Below are positions 1 through 8,858 of a DNA stretch of 48,840 bases, piece after piece. The position numbers were made by a program, and so were the translations under genes. The notes under the pieces are model-generated. The model was not told where the DNA came from, did not search any database, and saw only the letters and a list, made by a program, of their open reading frames with translations. Origin of the DNA: an uncultured Mollicutes bacterium (lineage in GTDB: Bacteria; Bacillota_I; Bacilli_A; RFN20; CAG-826); contig UQXJ01000009.1 of the NCBI GenBank assembly GCA_900545015.1, positions 1 through 48,840 of the forward strand, in the 5' to 3' direction. Position 1 is the first letter of the stretch, and every line of letters begins with the position of its first letter.

Positions 1-90
1 ATCAAAGAAAAAGAATAAACCAATATGATTTTAATCATATTTAATCTATTTTTTTATGCATTTCAATAAATCGAATTTCCTATATTAAAG

Positions 91-117
91 AAAAATGGAT
101 ATTTCTATCCACTTTTT
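91..117 (-). terminator. Rho-independent terminator of the aminopeptidase P gene
   Basis: On the minus strand, just after the stop codon, AAAAAGTGGATA pairs with TATCCATTTTT across a GAAA loop, with one mismatch, and ends in a T-run. Both the position and the shape fit an intrinsic terminator. Confidence 0.75.
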
Positions 118-119
118 AC

Positions 120-1892
120 TTATAATGTCTTATTCTTTTTACCAATTGCCTTAGTTTTTTCTTTTAAATAGTTAACCAATCCAGTATCATCCTTGATTAA
201 AGGATAAAGTGTATTATAAACATTTTTATGATAATTATTTAACCATTCAATTTCTTCGCTTGTCATCATTGATAAATCAAGTGAACGTGTTTCAATTGGG
301 ACATAAGTAATTGTTTCAAATTTATAGAATAATCCGTCATTTGTTTCAAACGCTTTAACGCAAAGTAAATTGTTTTCAATACGGATTCCATATTTATTTT
401 CTTTATATACACCTGGTTCAATTGTTGTAATCATCCCTGGAACAATAGCGCCTTGATCATCTCTATCTTTCATCGCTCTATAACGAAGTCCGTTTGGTCC
501 TTCATGAACATTTAAGATATATCCAACACCATGTCCTGTACCACATTTATAATCCATTCCTTCTTTCCAGAAATATTCACGTGATCTAATATCGATTGTA
601 TGTCCATCACTTCCTTGTAAGAAAATTGTATTACTAACGGCAATTACAGCTTTTAAAGTTAACGTGTAGTCATGAATGTATTCTTGTGTAGGTTTTCCAA
701 TTAAAAATGTTCTAGTTGTATCTGTCGTTCCACCATAATATTGGCCACCACTATCAACTAAAAGTTCAATATCTTTATTAGAAACTACACTATGAATTTC
801 TTTTGTTGGTTCATAATGCATTTGAGCGGCATTTGGTCCAACAGCAGCAATAGTATCAAAAGATAATTCGAAGCATTCTTTGTTTTCTAATCTAAATTCT
901 TTAAGCTTTTCACTATAATCATATTCACTTAGGTTTTTATGTAGATTATCTTCTAAATATTTACCAAATTTAAGTAATGCAACACCATCAATAGCTTGAA
1001 TTCTTTTTGTGTTGTTAGCTTCAACTTCACCCTTAATTGCTTTCATTAAATATGAAGGATTCTTTCCTAAAATTTTATTTTTTAAGATGTTGAATAATTT
1101 TGCATTTACCTTTGATGGATCAATTAATGTTTTAACTTCATCATGTTCTTTTAAAAATTCACTAATTTCTTCATATTTATGAATTGAAATGTTAGGCGTT
1201 GCAAAATCAATCTTATCTAAATCAACAAATAAATGATTTCCATATTTTTTTGATAGATATAAATATGAATAGAAGACTGGGTTGCATGGAATGTCATTAC
1301 TTCTTAAATTCAATATCCAAGCAATATCATCTAAAGTTGTAATAAGATTAGCTTCAGCACCTTTTTCTTCGACTTGCTTAATAATATTTTCGATTTTTTC
1401 TAAATACGATAATGAATTTAAGCCTTCTCTTAATTTAAAAATCTTATCCTTTGATAATGGAGCAAGATTTTCAATCATATAAGCATATGATTTATCAATT
1501 ACATTAATTCCTTTGTTAGAAAGTGCTTCATACATCTGTTCACTCATTAAGAGTGTATCAGTAGCTAAATTCTTAATTCCTTTGAATTTAATAAAGTCGC
1601 TTAAACTTAATACTCCTTTATCGCCATCTCTCATTAATGTAACACCGCTATCTTCAAGTTCTTTTCCTGCTTGAATCCAATAACGGCCATCAGTAAATAA
1701 AAAAGCTTCATCTTTTAAAACTAATACTTGACCAGCTGAACCTGAAAATGGACAAAAATATTTTCTTTGATCTAAAAAGTGTGCAGCACAATATTCACTA
1801 GCATGTGGGTCTGATGTAAGAATTAAGTAAGCATCAAAGCCATCTTCTTTAATTTGATTTTCTAATTTAATTAAGTTTTCTTTTTTAAACAT
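120..1892 (-). CDS. pepP: Xaa-Pro aminopeptidase (aminopeptidase P, M24 family)
   Basis: Cytosolic metallopeptidase that releases an N-terminal residue preceding proline. The 590-residue length fits the long three-domain form: two creatinase-like N-terminal domains, then a pita-bread catalytic domain from about residue 310. Metal ligands are visible as two Asp in LLVDSGGQYYGGTTDTTRTF, a His in GTGHGVGY and the two Glu in TTIEPGVY and GIRIEN. A short C-terminal extension after these motifs is usual in this form. The ATG start follows GAGGT at a good distance. It is monocistronic: a terminator follows the stop, and upstream lies a 230-bp gap holding a dispersed repeat. The general M24 assignment is secure; exact substrate preference is inferred from the family. 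Confidence 0.93.
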   Translation of the reverse strand: MFKKENLIKLENQIKEDGFDAYLILTSDPHASEYCAAHFLDQRKYFCPFSGSAGQVLVLKDEAFLFTDGRYWIQAGKELEDSGVTLMRDGDKGVLSLSDFIKFKGIKNLATDTLLMSEQMYEALSNKGINVIDKSYAYMIENLAPLSKDKIFKLREGLNSLSYLEKIENIIKQVEEKGAEANLITTLDDIAWILNLRSNDIPCNPVFYSYLYLSKKYGNHLFVDLDKIDFATPNISIHKYEEISEFLKEHDEVKTLIDPSKVNAKLFNILKNKILGKNPSYLMKAIKGEVEANNTKRIQAIDGVALLKFGKYLEDNLHKNLSEYDYSEKLKEFRLENKECFELSFDTIAAVGPNAAQMHYEPTKEIHSVVSNKDIELLVDSGGQYYGGTTDTTRTFLIGKPTQEYIHDYTLTLKAVIAVSNTIFLQGSDGHTIDIRSREYFWKEGMDYKCGTGHGVGYILNVHEGPNGLRYRAMKDRDDQGAIVPGMITTIEPGVYKENKYGIRIENNLLCVKAFETNDGLFYKFETITYVPIETRSLDLSMMTSEEIEWLNNYHKNVYNTLYPLIKDDTGLVNYLKEKTKAIGKKNKTL

Positions 1893-2122
1893 AACTTACC
1901 TCATATAACGAGATTATTTTACTATACTTTATATATTTATAAAGCAATATAATAAACGAATTTAATCCTAAAAATTAATTTTTTTAATGAAAAACCCTGC
2001 AAAACTCCACTTTTTTGGAAAACCCCTACAAATAAGAAAAATTAGCCTTTTTATAGGGTTTCGTTAGTGATTCCCGTATAAAAATGGCTAAAATTTCTGG
2101 AATCGCCCAAATGTAGGGCTTT
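1893..2122. other. Intergenic region with repeat motifs and a likely pepP promoter
   Basis: There is no gene here. A weak minus-strand promoter is possible at 1919-1947 (TTGCTT and a TAGTAA/TATAGT-like box). A motif ACCCTGCAAA lies at about 1993-2002 and resembles one at about 40568-40577. A short GCCC/GGGC hairpin without a T-run follows the stop of the ABC permease gene at about 2104-2121. The conserved dispersed repeat at 2021-2075 is listed separately. Confidence 0.5.
2021..2075 (-). repeat. Dispersed intergenic repeat, copy A
   Basis: On the plus strand AACCCCTACA at 2021-2030 is followed, with 30 bases between, by TCGTTAGTGA at 2061-2070 and then TTCCC. The same two blocks occur at the same spacing at 42401-42455. 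Read on the minus strand, the core CACTAACGAAACCCTATAA also resembles the 24-bp units at 48592-48663. All copies precede minus-strand genes. Confidence 0.7.
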
Positions 2123-4522
2123 TTAGAGAGGAAGATCTTTATGATCAAATACTATAATGCCAGCAACATATGTCACTAAAGCTATAGCCAACAATCCTAT
2201 AAGTTTATACCAATAAATGACGTCGCCATTCATTACAGCCATACCATCATTTAAGCTCATTATAGTAAGTTTGTTGAAAAAATCCATAGCTTCAATTCTT
2301 ACTGTTCCTGGAATTGCTTTAGTTCCAAATAAGCCTAAAATTGAACAAATAAAGAAGAAAATATTTATTCCACCACCAACAGAAATTGATTTTCTTGATT
2401 TGTTGAACAAACATGAAGTGAAGAAACAAATACCTGAGATTGCAACAATAACACATGTCGAACCGATTGAATATAATGTGATTTGATCCATTGGTAGTGA
2501 TTCTACTAAATCAGTTCCACCCATAGCAATGCCAACTCCACGAGCTGCAATACCACCAAGATACAAGATAAGTCCTGTTCCAATGGATGATAATAATAAA
2601 TAGATTGCTTCAGTAATGACAAATGTTGATCTCTTTGTTGGAGTTGAAAGTGTAAACGCAAGTGAACCAGTTTCAACTTTATCAGCAACTAAGCTATTAG
2701 CTAAAATAATTGTATAAACAAGTGGAATTAACACGCATGCCATGCCAAATGCAACAACGCCAATGAAAATACCATAAGTATTAAGTTCACCCATTTCAAC
2801 TAAAGAGTCATTAACTTTAGTTGGAAGTTGAGACATAACAGTTTTTGTTGCTTCATTTAATGAAATTAAATTTGCTTCTAATAAATCATACTTGGATGAT
2901 AGCTTTTTATATTGAGATTTATAACTTGCGATACCACTATTTGCATAAACGTCAACTAAGCTCATCATTTGAGCTCCACTCATAGCGCCATCTTTACTTG
3001 TTATTTCATCAATTGAAGTAATTTCATCATCATGTTTCTTGTTGTAATCATCAATAAGAGTTTTTTCAGCGAATTTTTCAATTAATTCAATTGCTCTATC
3101 CGAGATATTTTCGTCAATTAATTCAGTTCCATCGAAATATTTATTTTTATTATTTGTATCACGAATAATAAATTTATTCATATATGAATTTAATTCGTCA
3201 ACAATCATATCAATGTTTTCTTTAGCATCTTCTCTAGCTTTTTTAAATTCTTCTTCAGTATAATCTACGCCAGTTATTACTTTTTTATGTTTCTTTTCAA
3301 GAATATTTGATTTTGTTCCCATTCCTGATTTTACTAAAACATATTTGTCTGGATTATATTGAGTAATTTCAATTTCTTTAACTTTTGGATTGCCTTTGTC
3401 ATCGAATTCTCCAGGGATACTTACATAACTTATTGGATAGCCTCTTAAATTAGTTATGTAATCAACTGTATATTCAGGTAAGAATTGATAAACAGCAATA
3501 TCAGTAATTTTTGAAGTAATGACATCAATAACTGAATTCTTTAAAGATTCACTATAATAATTATTTGTATTATTTATATATGCATCTTTATCATTTTCAT
3601 ATAATTTTTTGAGGTCATTAATAATACCTGTTGTTTCTTCTTTTATTGATTCTTGAGCTGCAAGAGGAACAAGAACAAAAACTTCTTCTTGAGCCATTGT
3701 TTTTCTTAAAGCTTCTTTTTCACTATCATTAGATAATGAATCTTGTTTTGAACTATAAAGAGTTAATGTATTAACAACTTCTTTTTTAATTTCATCTATA
3801 CTAGATTCATCAATCATCGCTTGTTCATTTAATAAAATAATTGAGTAATCACCAACTGTAGTTATAAGTCTTGATCTTTGAGTTGATGTTCCATCAGTTT
3901 TTGTACTTACATATGTGTCTATATAATAAGGTAAAATAGCTTTTGCGATAGTTTTTTGTGTATCATTTAAAGAACTATTGTTTATTAAAGTATCACTAGT
4001 TACAAGTGTTGTACTTTTAGCTGATTTTGGATCTTTTAAAATGTTGTAATTTGTATCATAAAGTCCTTCAACTCTTTTAAGCATATTTAAAGTTGTTGAA
4101 TTATTTACTTCAGCATAAGCAGTATTTAGATTTTCTTTAATACCATTTTCAGCGCTTTCAACAGTTAAATAAGTTTCACTTGCTTGAGAAAACTCAGAAT
4201 AATATGAGATTGCTCCCATTTTAATTGTTTGTTCTGTATCAGCATTACTAAACATGTCAGTTAAAGAATCTTTAGTTCCGTTAATGTTTAGTGTAGACAT
4301 AATCATAACAACAATAATAAGTAAAATTGCGTTTCCAACCGATGTTATAGTCCAACCTAACCAGTTACTTTTAATTGATTCCTTAAAAAGTGGGAAAGAA
4401 AAGAAAGAGATTTTATTTCTATTTTTTCTTCTTGTTTCTCTTTTATCTAAATCTGGTGGCAATGCGAGTTCTTCTTCTTTAAAAATGTAAAGTTCTTCGT
4501 TTTTGTCAATTTTTCTTGCCAT
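2123..4522 (-). CDS. ABC-2 type transporter permease with large extracytoplasmic domain
   Basis: Membrane subunit of an ABC-2 transporter of unknown substrate, 799 residues. A short basic cytosolic N-terminus leads to one membrane segment (about residues 54-78). A polar, Lys/Asp/Ser-rich stretch of about 500 residues follows, predicted to lie outside the membrane, then about five hydrophobic segments from residue 585 to the end. The final residues carry no extra domain. The gene overlaps the 3' end of the preceding ATPase gene by 17 bases and has GGAGG upstream of the ATG. It is the last gene of a three-gene operon with two ATPases, divergent from a TetR regulator. This layout resembles drug- or peptide-efflux systems, but the cargo cannot be read from the sequence. 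Confidence 0.85.
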   Translation of the reverse strand: MARKIDKNEELYIFKEEELALPPDLDKRETRRKNRNKISFFSFPLFKESIKSNWLGWTITSVGNAILLIIVVMIMSTLNINGTKDSLTDMFSNADTEQTIKMGAISYYSEFSQASETYLTVESAENGIKENLNTAYAEVNNSTTLNMLKRVEGLYDTNYNILKDPKSAKSTTLVTSDTLINNSSLNDTQKTIAKAILPYYIDTYVSTKTDGTSTQRSRLITTVGDYSIILLNEQAMIDESSIDEIKKEVVNTLTLYSSKQDSLSNDSEKEALRKTMAQEEVFVLVPLAAQESIKEETTGIINDLKKLYENDKDAYINNTNNYYSESLKNSVIDVITSKITDIAVYQFLPEYTVDYITNLRGYPISYVSIPGEFDDKGNPKVKEIEITQYNPDKYVLVKSGMGTKSNILEKKHKKVITGVDYTEEEFKKAREDAKENIDMIVDELNSYMNKFIIRDTNNKNKYFDGTELIDENISDRAIELIEKFAEKTLIDDYNKKHDDEITSIDEITSKDGAMSGAQMMSLVDVYANSGIASYKSQYKKLSSKYDLLEANLISLNEATKTVMSQLPTKVNDSLVEMGELNTYGIFIGVVAFGMACVLIPLVYTIILANSLVADKVETGSLAFTLSTPTKRSTFVITEAIYLLLSSIGTGLILYLGGIAARGVGIAMGGTDLVESLPMDQITLYSIGSTCVIVAISGICFFTSCLFNKSRKSISVGGGINIFFFICSILGLFGTKAIPGTVRIEAMDFFNKLTIMSLNDGMAVMNGDVIYWYKLIGLLAIALVTYVAGIIVFDHKDLPL

Positions 4523-5426
4523 TTTTGCTTTCCTCCATTAAAAATTCTTTAAAATATTTATTAAGGTCATATGGAATCTCAGTCATAAATTTAACTTTAT
4601 AATTGTTGAGAGAGTCAAATAATTCTTCTAATTTCTTTTTGTCAAGTCTAATCGAAACTTGATTGTATTTTGGTTGAAGTCTTATGATGTCTCTTCTTCC
4701 TTTTATAAAACTTTCATAATCTTTTTTGTTTTCAAATTCAATTTTATAATCTCTTTCAGGTCGATTTTTAATTTTTGAGATATCAGCAATGCATTGAATT
4801 CTTCCTTTACTAATTAAAGCAACTCGGTCACAAACTTTTTCAAGTTCATCAACGTTATTACTATTCATCATAATTGTTTTGCCTTTAGCTTTTTGCTCAA
4901 GAACAATTTGTAAGAATTCATCTCTCATTAAAGGATCAAGTCCTGTTGTAGGTTCATCCATTAAAATTAATGGCGCATCAGCAATTAAAGAAACAACGAT
5001 TGCCATCTTTTGTTTCATACCTTTCGACATTCTTTTTGGATAAGCTCTTATATCTAATTGAAGTCTTTTTATGATTGAGTCAGCATCCTTAAAATCAGAA
5101 ATTCCCATGATATTTGCGTAGCTATTTAGAAATTCAATGCCACTTTTTAGGTCTGGATAATTAATTTCTCCAGGTACATAACCAACATATTTTTTAACTT
5201 CAGCTGCATCTTTATATGCATCTAAGCCATAAATTTTAATATCACCTTTTGTAGGTTTAATAAATCCCATAAGCTGTCTCATAAGTGTAGTTTTGCCAGC
5301 TCCATTTTCTCCAACTAAGCCAACGACTTCACCTTCATGAACATTAAGATTTATATCAAAGTTTCCTCTATCTTCACCATAATCTTTAGTAATATGGTCG
5401 ATTTTTACAACTACTTTTTTATCCAT
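4506..5426 (-). CDS. ABC transporter ATP-binding protein (second subunit)
   Basis: ATPase partner of the ABC-2 permease, 306 residues. Walker A is GENGAGKTT, the signature region reads MSKGMKQKMAIV and Walker B is LILMDEPTTGLDP. The switch (H-loop) position, normally Ser-Ser/Thr-His, reads NSNN and has no histidine, so this site may hydrolyse ATP poorly. The C-terminal 90 residues form the usual accessory domain of ABC-2 ATPases. One base separates the start from the stop of the upstream ATPase gene, and the 3' end overlaps the permease gene, so the three are co-translated. The paralogous neighbour keeps the histidine, which suggests an asymmetric pair of ATPases. Confidence 0.9.
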   Translation of the reverse strand: MDKKVVVKIDHITKDYGEDRGNFDINLNVHEGEVVGLVGENGAGKTTLMRQLMGFIKPTKGDIKIYGLDAYKDAAEVKKYVGYVPGEINYPDLKSGIEFLNSYANIMGISDFKDADSIIKRLQLDIRAYPKRMSKGMKQKMAIVVSLIADAPLILMDEPTTGLDPLMRDEFLQIVLEQKAKGKTIMMNSNNVDELEKVCDRVALISKGRIQCIADISKIKNRPERDYKIEFENKKDYESFIKGRRDIIRLQPKYNQVSIRLDKKKLEELFDSLNNYKVKFMTEIPYDLNKYFKEFLMEESKNGKKN

Positions 5427-5427
5427 T

Positions 5428-6360
5428 TTATATACCTCTATAAGTTTTATCTTCTTTATAGAAAGACATAAAGTAATCTTCTAACGTCTCTTTTTGTTCA
5501 ATGAAATCAACTAAATTGTAATCTTTTAATGTTTTTATTAAATCGTTGATTTTACAATCATCAATGACTAGAACAACCATCTTTGAGTTTAAATTCCAAT
5601 CAACAATTTTATAATCTTTACTTTTTTTACTCTTAAATTCTTTTAATTCATCTTTAGATTTAAATATAACTTTATAAGTTTTATTTGTTTTATGCTTCAA
5701 ATCATCCGCATTAAATAGCGAAACCAAATTTCCGTCTTTAATAACAGCAATTCGATCACAGCAAGCGTCAATTTCTCCAAAAATATGGCTCGACATTAAG
5801 ATTGTTTTGCCTCTTTTTTTCTCAGCTTTTATTAATTTAATAAAGACTTCTTGCATTTCTGGATCAAGACCACTTGATGGTTCATCCATAATGATGATAT
5901 CTGGATCACTCATAAAGCATGTTACAATTGCAAGTTTTCGTTTCATGCCTAGCGACATTTCTTTGCAGAGTAATGATGTATCAAGTTCAAATGTTTCAAT
6001 TAACCAATTTAAAAATGTTTTATCTTTTACTCTTTTTAAATGTACCATTTCATCAATGAATTCTTTTCCAGTAAGCGAATTAGGAAGAGCAATTTCTCCA
6101 GGTAAATAAGAGACATCATTCATAATTACATCTCTATTTTTAAGTGTATTGACACCGTTTATTAAAGTTTCACCACTATCAGGTTTAGAAAAACCCATAA
6201 GATGTCTAATTGTAGTTGATTTTCCTGCACCATTTGGGCCTAAAAATCCAAAGCACTCTCCTTTATGAACAGAAAATGTTACACCAAAAATACCACGACC
6301 TTGACCATAATCTTTTTTTAAATCTTTAATTTCAATAATATCTTTAATTTCTTCTGCCAT
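5428..6360 (-). CDS. ABC transporter ATP-binding protein (first subunit)
   Basis: First gene of the ABC-2 operon, 310 residues. Walker A is GPNGAGKST, the signature is MSLGMKRKLAIV, Walker B is IIIMDEPSSGLDP and the H-loop is MSSHIFGEID, so all catalytic elements are intact. The C-terminal part is the accessory domain typical of exporter ATPases of the CcmA/NatA type. The ATG has AAAGGAG upstream. Two sigma-A-like promoters precede it, and the divergent TetR gene starts 146 bp away, which makes TetR control of this operon likely. The substrate is unknown. Confidence 0.92.
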   Translation of the reverse strand: MAEEIKDIIEIKDLKKDYGQGRGIFGVTFSVHKGECFGFLGPNGAGKSTTIRHLMGFSKPDSGETLINGVNTLKNRDVIMNDVSYLPGEIALPNSLTGKEFIDEMVHLKRVKDKTFLNWLIETFELDTSLLCKEMSLGMKRKLAIVTCFMSDPDIIIMDEPSSGLDPEMQEVFIKLIKAEKKRGKTILMSSHIFGEIDACCDRIAVIKDGNLVSLFNADDLKHKTNKTYKVIFKSKDELKEFKSKKSKDYKIVDWNLNSKMVVLVIDDCKINDLIKTLKDYNLVDFIEQKETLEDYFMSFYKEDKTYRGI

Positions 6361-6382
6361 ATCGTTCTCCTTTCATTAATTA

Positions 6383-6411
6383 ACTATAGTACAATAATTA
6401 ACTTTTGTAAA
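6383..6411 (-). promoter_or_regulatory. Proximal promoter of the ABC-2 operon
   Basis: On the minus strand TTTACA and TATAGT are separated by 17 bases, ending about 23 bases before the ATPase start codon. AGTTAATTA occurs twice in this stretch as a direct repeat. Confidence 0.5.
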
Positions 6412-6433
6412 TTATTTCGACTTGTATTATAAT
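6405..6433 (+). promoter_or_regulatory. Promoter of the TetR-family regulator gene
   Basis: TTGTAA at 6405-6410 and TATAAT at 6428-6433 are 17 bases apart on the plus strand. The -10 box overlaps the -10 box of the divergent promoter, so both cannot be occupied at once. Confidence 0.65.
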
Positions 6434-6453
6434 ATTCACATAAATTAAGTCAA
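6426..6453 (-). promoter_or_regulatory. Distal promoter of the ABC-2 operon, overlapping the tetR promoter
   Basis: On the minus strand TTGACT (6448-6453) and TATAAT (6426-6431) are 16 bases apart, close to the sigma-A consensus. It is back to back with the plus-strand promoter at 6405-6433. Confidence 0.65.
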
Positions 6454-6506
6454 GCGTTTAGAAACGATGAGACTAAAAATGTTAAAAATGTATCGGAGGC
6501 GTAACT

Positions 6507-7100
6507 ATGGAAAGAAAAAGTTTAAGAAAAAAGATAGATAGTAGAATTGTAAGAACTAAAAGAGATTTAGCCAACGCTCTTGAAACTTTACTTGAAAAGA
6601 AAAGTTTTGAAGATATCACTATAAAAGAGATTTGTGAACAAGCTATGGTTGCAAAACTTACTTTTTATAATAATTTCAAGGATAAAAACGATTTATTCGT
6701 CTATTTATTTGAAAGATTATCAGAACCACTTTACGAACAGTTAAAGGAAATGTCGAGTAGCGAACCAAATTCAGGGCTCGCTTATAAAGATGCTTTAACA
6801 ATTGTTGTTCATTATTTTTATTTAAATAAAGAAAAATTTAGAAGTATGATTTCAAACGATAAAACCTATTTAATTTACTGGAGTCTAAATAATTTTATAA
6901 GTGAAATCACTCCACAAATTGCTGAACTATATTCAAACTTAAATAAAAGTATAAAGGTTCCGAAAGAAATTGCTTCAGCTTATGTATATGGTGTCATTTC
7001 CACCATATTATATAAAGCACCAACTTTTAAAAAATATACTGAAGAAGAATTTGTTTCCTATATTTATCAATTAACAACAGGAAAAATTTTTAACGCATAA
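6507..7100 (+). CDS. TetR/AcrR family transcriptional regulator
   Basis: DNA-binding regulator of 197 residues. The helix-turn-helix is in residues 20-60, with the TetR pattern FEDITIKEICEQAMVAKLTF and YNNFKDKNDLF. The C-terminal helical domain, which binds the ligand and forms the dimer, is divergent as usual, so the ligand cannot be predicted. CGGAGG lies upstream of the ATG. The gene is divergent from the ABC-2 operon with overlapping promoters, so the likely target is that operon and its own gene. No clear terminator follows. Family assignment is firm; target is inferred from position. Confidence 0.9.
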   Translation: MERKSLRKKIDSRIVRTKRDLANALETLLEKKSFEDITIKEICEQAMVAKLTFYNNFKDKNDLFVYLFERLSEPLYEQLKEMSSSEPNSGLAYKDALTIVVHYFYLNKEKFRSMISNDKTYLIYWSLNNFISEITPQIAELYSNLNKSIKVPKEIASAYVYGVISTILYKAPTFKKYTEEEFVSYIYQLTTGKIFNA

Positions 7101-7194
7101 TAAAAACAAGAAAACCATATAGCTTTCGCAAGTTATTTCTATATATTTAGCATATTTAAATCATATGTTATTGTTTAAAAAGTTATAAAAATTT

Positions 7195-7221
7195 AAAAAG
7201 AGGGGGTCTTTAAACCTCCTC
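7195..7221 (-). terminator. Terminator overlapping the decarboxylase stop codon
   Basis: On the minus strand AGAGGAGGT and ACCCCCTCT form an imperfect stem around the stop codon, followed directly by TTTTT. Confidence 0.6.
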
Positions 7222-8712
7222 TACATCATTTTCTTTTAAATATTCCCAGTTATCTTCATCTACTACACTGACCTCATCGGTTGAATTCCAGTCACTAACA
7301 ATAGTAGCTTTTATGCTGTTATAATATTTAATCTCTTCAATAACTTCTTTTGTAAATACTTCTCCAGGAACAATTACAGGGATTCCAGGTGGATAAATCA
7401 TAATCATTTCTTTTGAAATTTTACCTTCTGCTTCATCAAGTTTTACAACTTTAAGTGGTGCGTGATAAGCAACTCTAGGTCTAACTATCATATTAGGGAA
7501 ACCCCTCATATAGTGATGATCTTGATATTCTAAGGAAGGATCATAATATTTTTTCGAAATGTCAGTCAAAACTTCACAAAGTTTATCAACATCTTTTTGG
7601 GTACTTCCAATAGTAAATAAAAGCAAGAAAACATATGTTTCAGCAAGTTCGATTTGCACTTTGTATTTATCTTTTAAGATTTTGTATAATTCAAAGCCTG
7701 AAATAGTTAATTTATCGATTTCAACACATAATTTTGTTTCATCATAGCTAAAAGATTTACATTCTTTAACAAAATAATCTTTTGAATGAGCCTTAAATCC
7801 AGGAATTAAATCGATTCTTTCTTTAGCTTGTCTAGCAAGTTTAATAGCGTTATAAAGATGGGCACTTCCTTTAAATACAAGGAACTTTCTTGCTGCATCT
7901 AATGAAGCAAGTAAAATTGAACTTGGGCTTGTAGTTGTAATTAAATTATATGATTTCATTACATCATATTGATTAACTCTGTCACCTTTAACTAATAAAA
8001 CGCTTGATTGAGTCAAACTCCCACCAGTTTTATGAACACTTAAAGTAGCCATATCAGCTCCTGCGCTCATTGCAGTTATAGGTAATTTATTAGAAAAATA
8101 AAAATGTGTACCATGTGCTTCATCAACTAAAACAATAATGTTGTGTAAATGTGCATAAGTTACAATTCTTTTTAAGTCACATGTTGCACCAAAATATGTA
8201 GGATTAATAATGAAAATAGCTTTTGTATCAGGATTTTCATCAATTGCTTTTTTCCATTCTTTAAAACTTATTTGATTAACAATTTCAGTATTTTTATCAA
8301 GTTCAGGCATTAAAAACACTGGAGATGCACCTGAAAGTATAAGGCCATTAATGACAGATTTATGAACATTTCTAGGAAGAAGAATTTTATCATTTGCTTT
8401 TAAAACTGTTAAAAGCATAACTAAGTTTCCACTTGTTGAACCATTTATTAAAAATTTACAATAATCTGCACCAGTTGCTTTTGCAAATAAATCTTGAGCT
8501 TCTTTAATGCATCCACTTGGATGCATAATATTATCCATTCCACGAGGACAATTAACATCGTTTTTATAAACAACATGAGTAAAAATTTTATCAAAATCAG
8601 TTCTTATTTTGCCTTGATGATGTCCTGGAACATCAAAAACAGTCGTGCGTTCAGCAAGATATTTTTGATAAGCATCCAAATAAGGAGTTTGTTTTTGTTC
8701 TTCTTTGTTCAT
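7210..8712 (-). CDS. Orn/Lys/Arg decarboxylase family protein (PLP-dependent, SpeA-like)
   Basis: Fold-type I PLP enzyme that decarboxylates a basic amino acid, giving agmatine, cadaverine or putrescine. The N-terminal VPGHHQGK matches the family's PGH motif. The PLP-binding core has STSGNLVM, the Asp of LVDEAHGTH and the Schiff-base Lys in LSVHKTGGSLTQSS. The C-terminal domain has the conserved YPPGIPVIVPGE. I chose the ATG at 8712 (500 residues), because AAGGA lies 7 bases before it; a TTG five codons upstream is the alternative. The length fits the Bacillus SpeA/YaaO type without the wing domain. It stands alone, so the substrate is open; arginine is likeliest from the family. Confidence 0.88.
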   Translation of the reverse strand: MNKEEQKQTPYLDAYQKYLAERTTVFDVPGHHQGKIRTDFDKIFTHVVYKNDVNCPRGMDNIMHPSGCIKEAQDLFAKATGADYCKFLINGSTSGNLVMLLTVLKANDKILLPRNVHKSVINGLILSGASPVFLMPELDKNTEIVNQISFKEWKKAIDENPDTKAIFIINPTYFGATCDLKRIVTYAHLHNIIVLVDEAHGTHFYFSNKLPITAMSAGADMATLSVHKTGGSLTQSSVLLVKGDRVNQYDVMKSYNLITTTSPSSILLASLDAARKFLVFKGSAHLYNAIKLARQAKERIDLIPGFKAHSKDYFVKECKSFSYDETKLCVEIDKLTISGFELYKILKDKYKVQIELAETYVFLLLFTIGSTQKDVDKLCEVLTDISKKYYDPSLEYQDHHYMRGFPNMIVRPRVAYHAPLKVVKLDEAEGKISKEMIMIYPPGIPVIVPGEVFTKEVIEEIKYYNSIKATIVSDWNSTDEVSVVDEDNWEYLKENDVEEV

Positions 8713-8822
8713 CGCTAATTCCTTCAAGAATGCTTATATTATAAACATTTGAAAATGAAATTAAATATATATTTTTATAGGCAAAAAATAAATTTAGATT
8801 TGCTAATTTTTTGATGATTTCC

Positions 8823-8852
8823 TTTATACTTATTTAAGCATAGTAATATAAT
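8823..8852 (+). promoter_or_regulatory. Promoter placing transcription start at the ATG (leaderless candidate)
   Basis: TATAAT at 8847-8852 ends six bases before the ATG at 8859. TTTATA at 8823-8828 is 18 bases upstream and is a weak -35. Transcription would begin at or next to the ATG, and no Shine-Dalgarno sequence is present. Confidence 0.45.
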
Positions 8853-8858
8853 AAAAAT

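Noticed and set aside
2100..2122. Terminator after the ABC-2 permease gene
   Set aside because: A GCCC/GGGC stem exists but no T-run follows, so it is only noted as a short hairpin.
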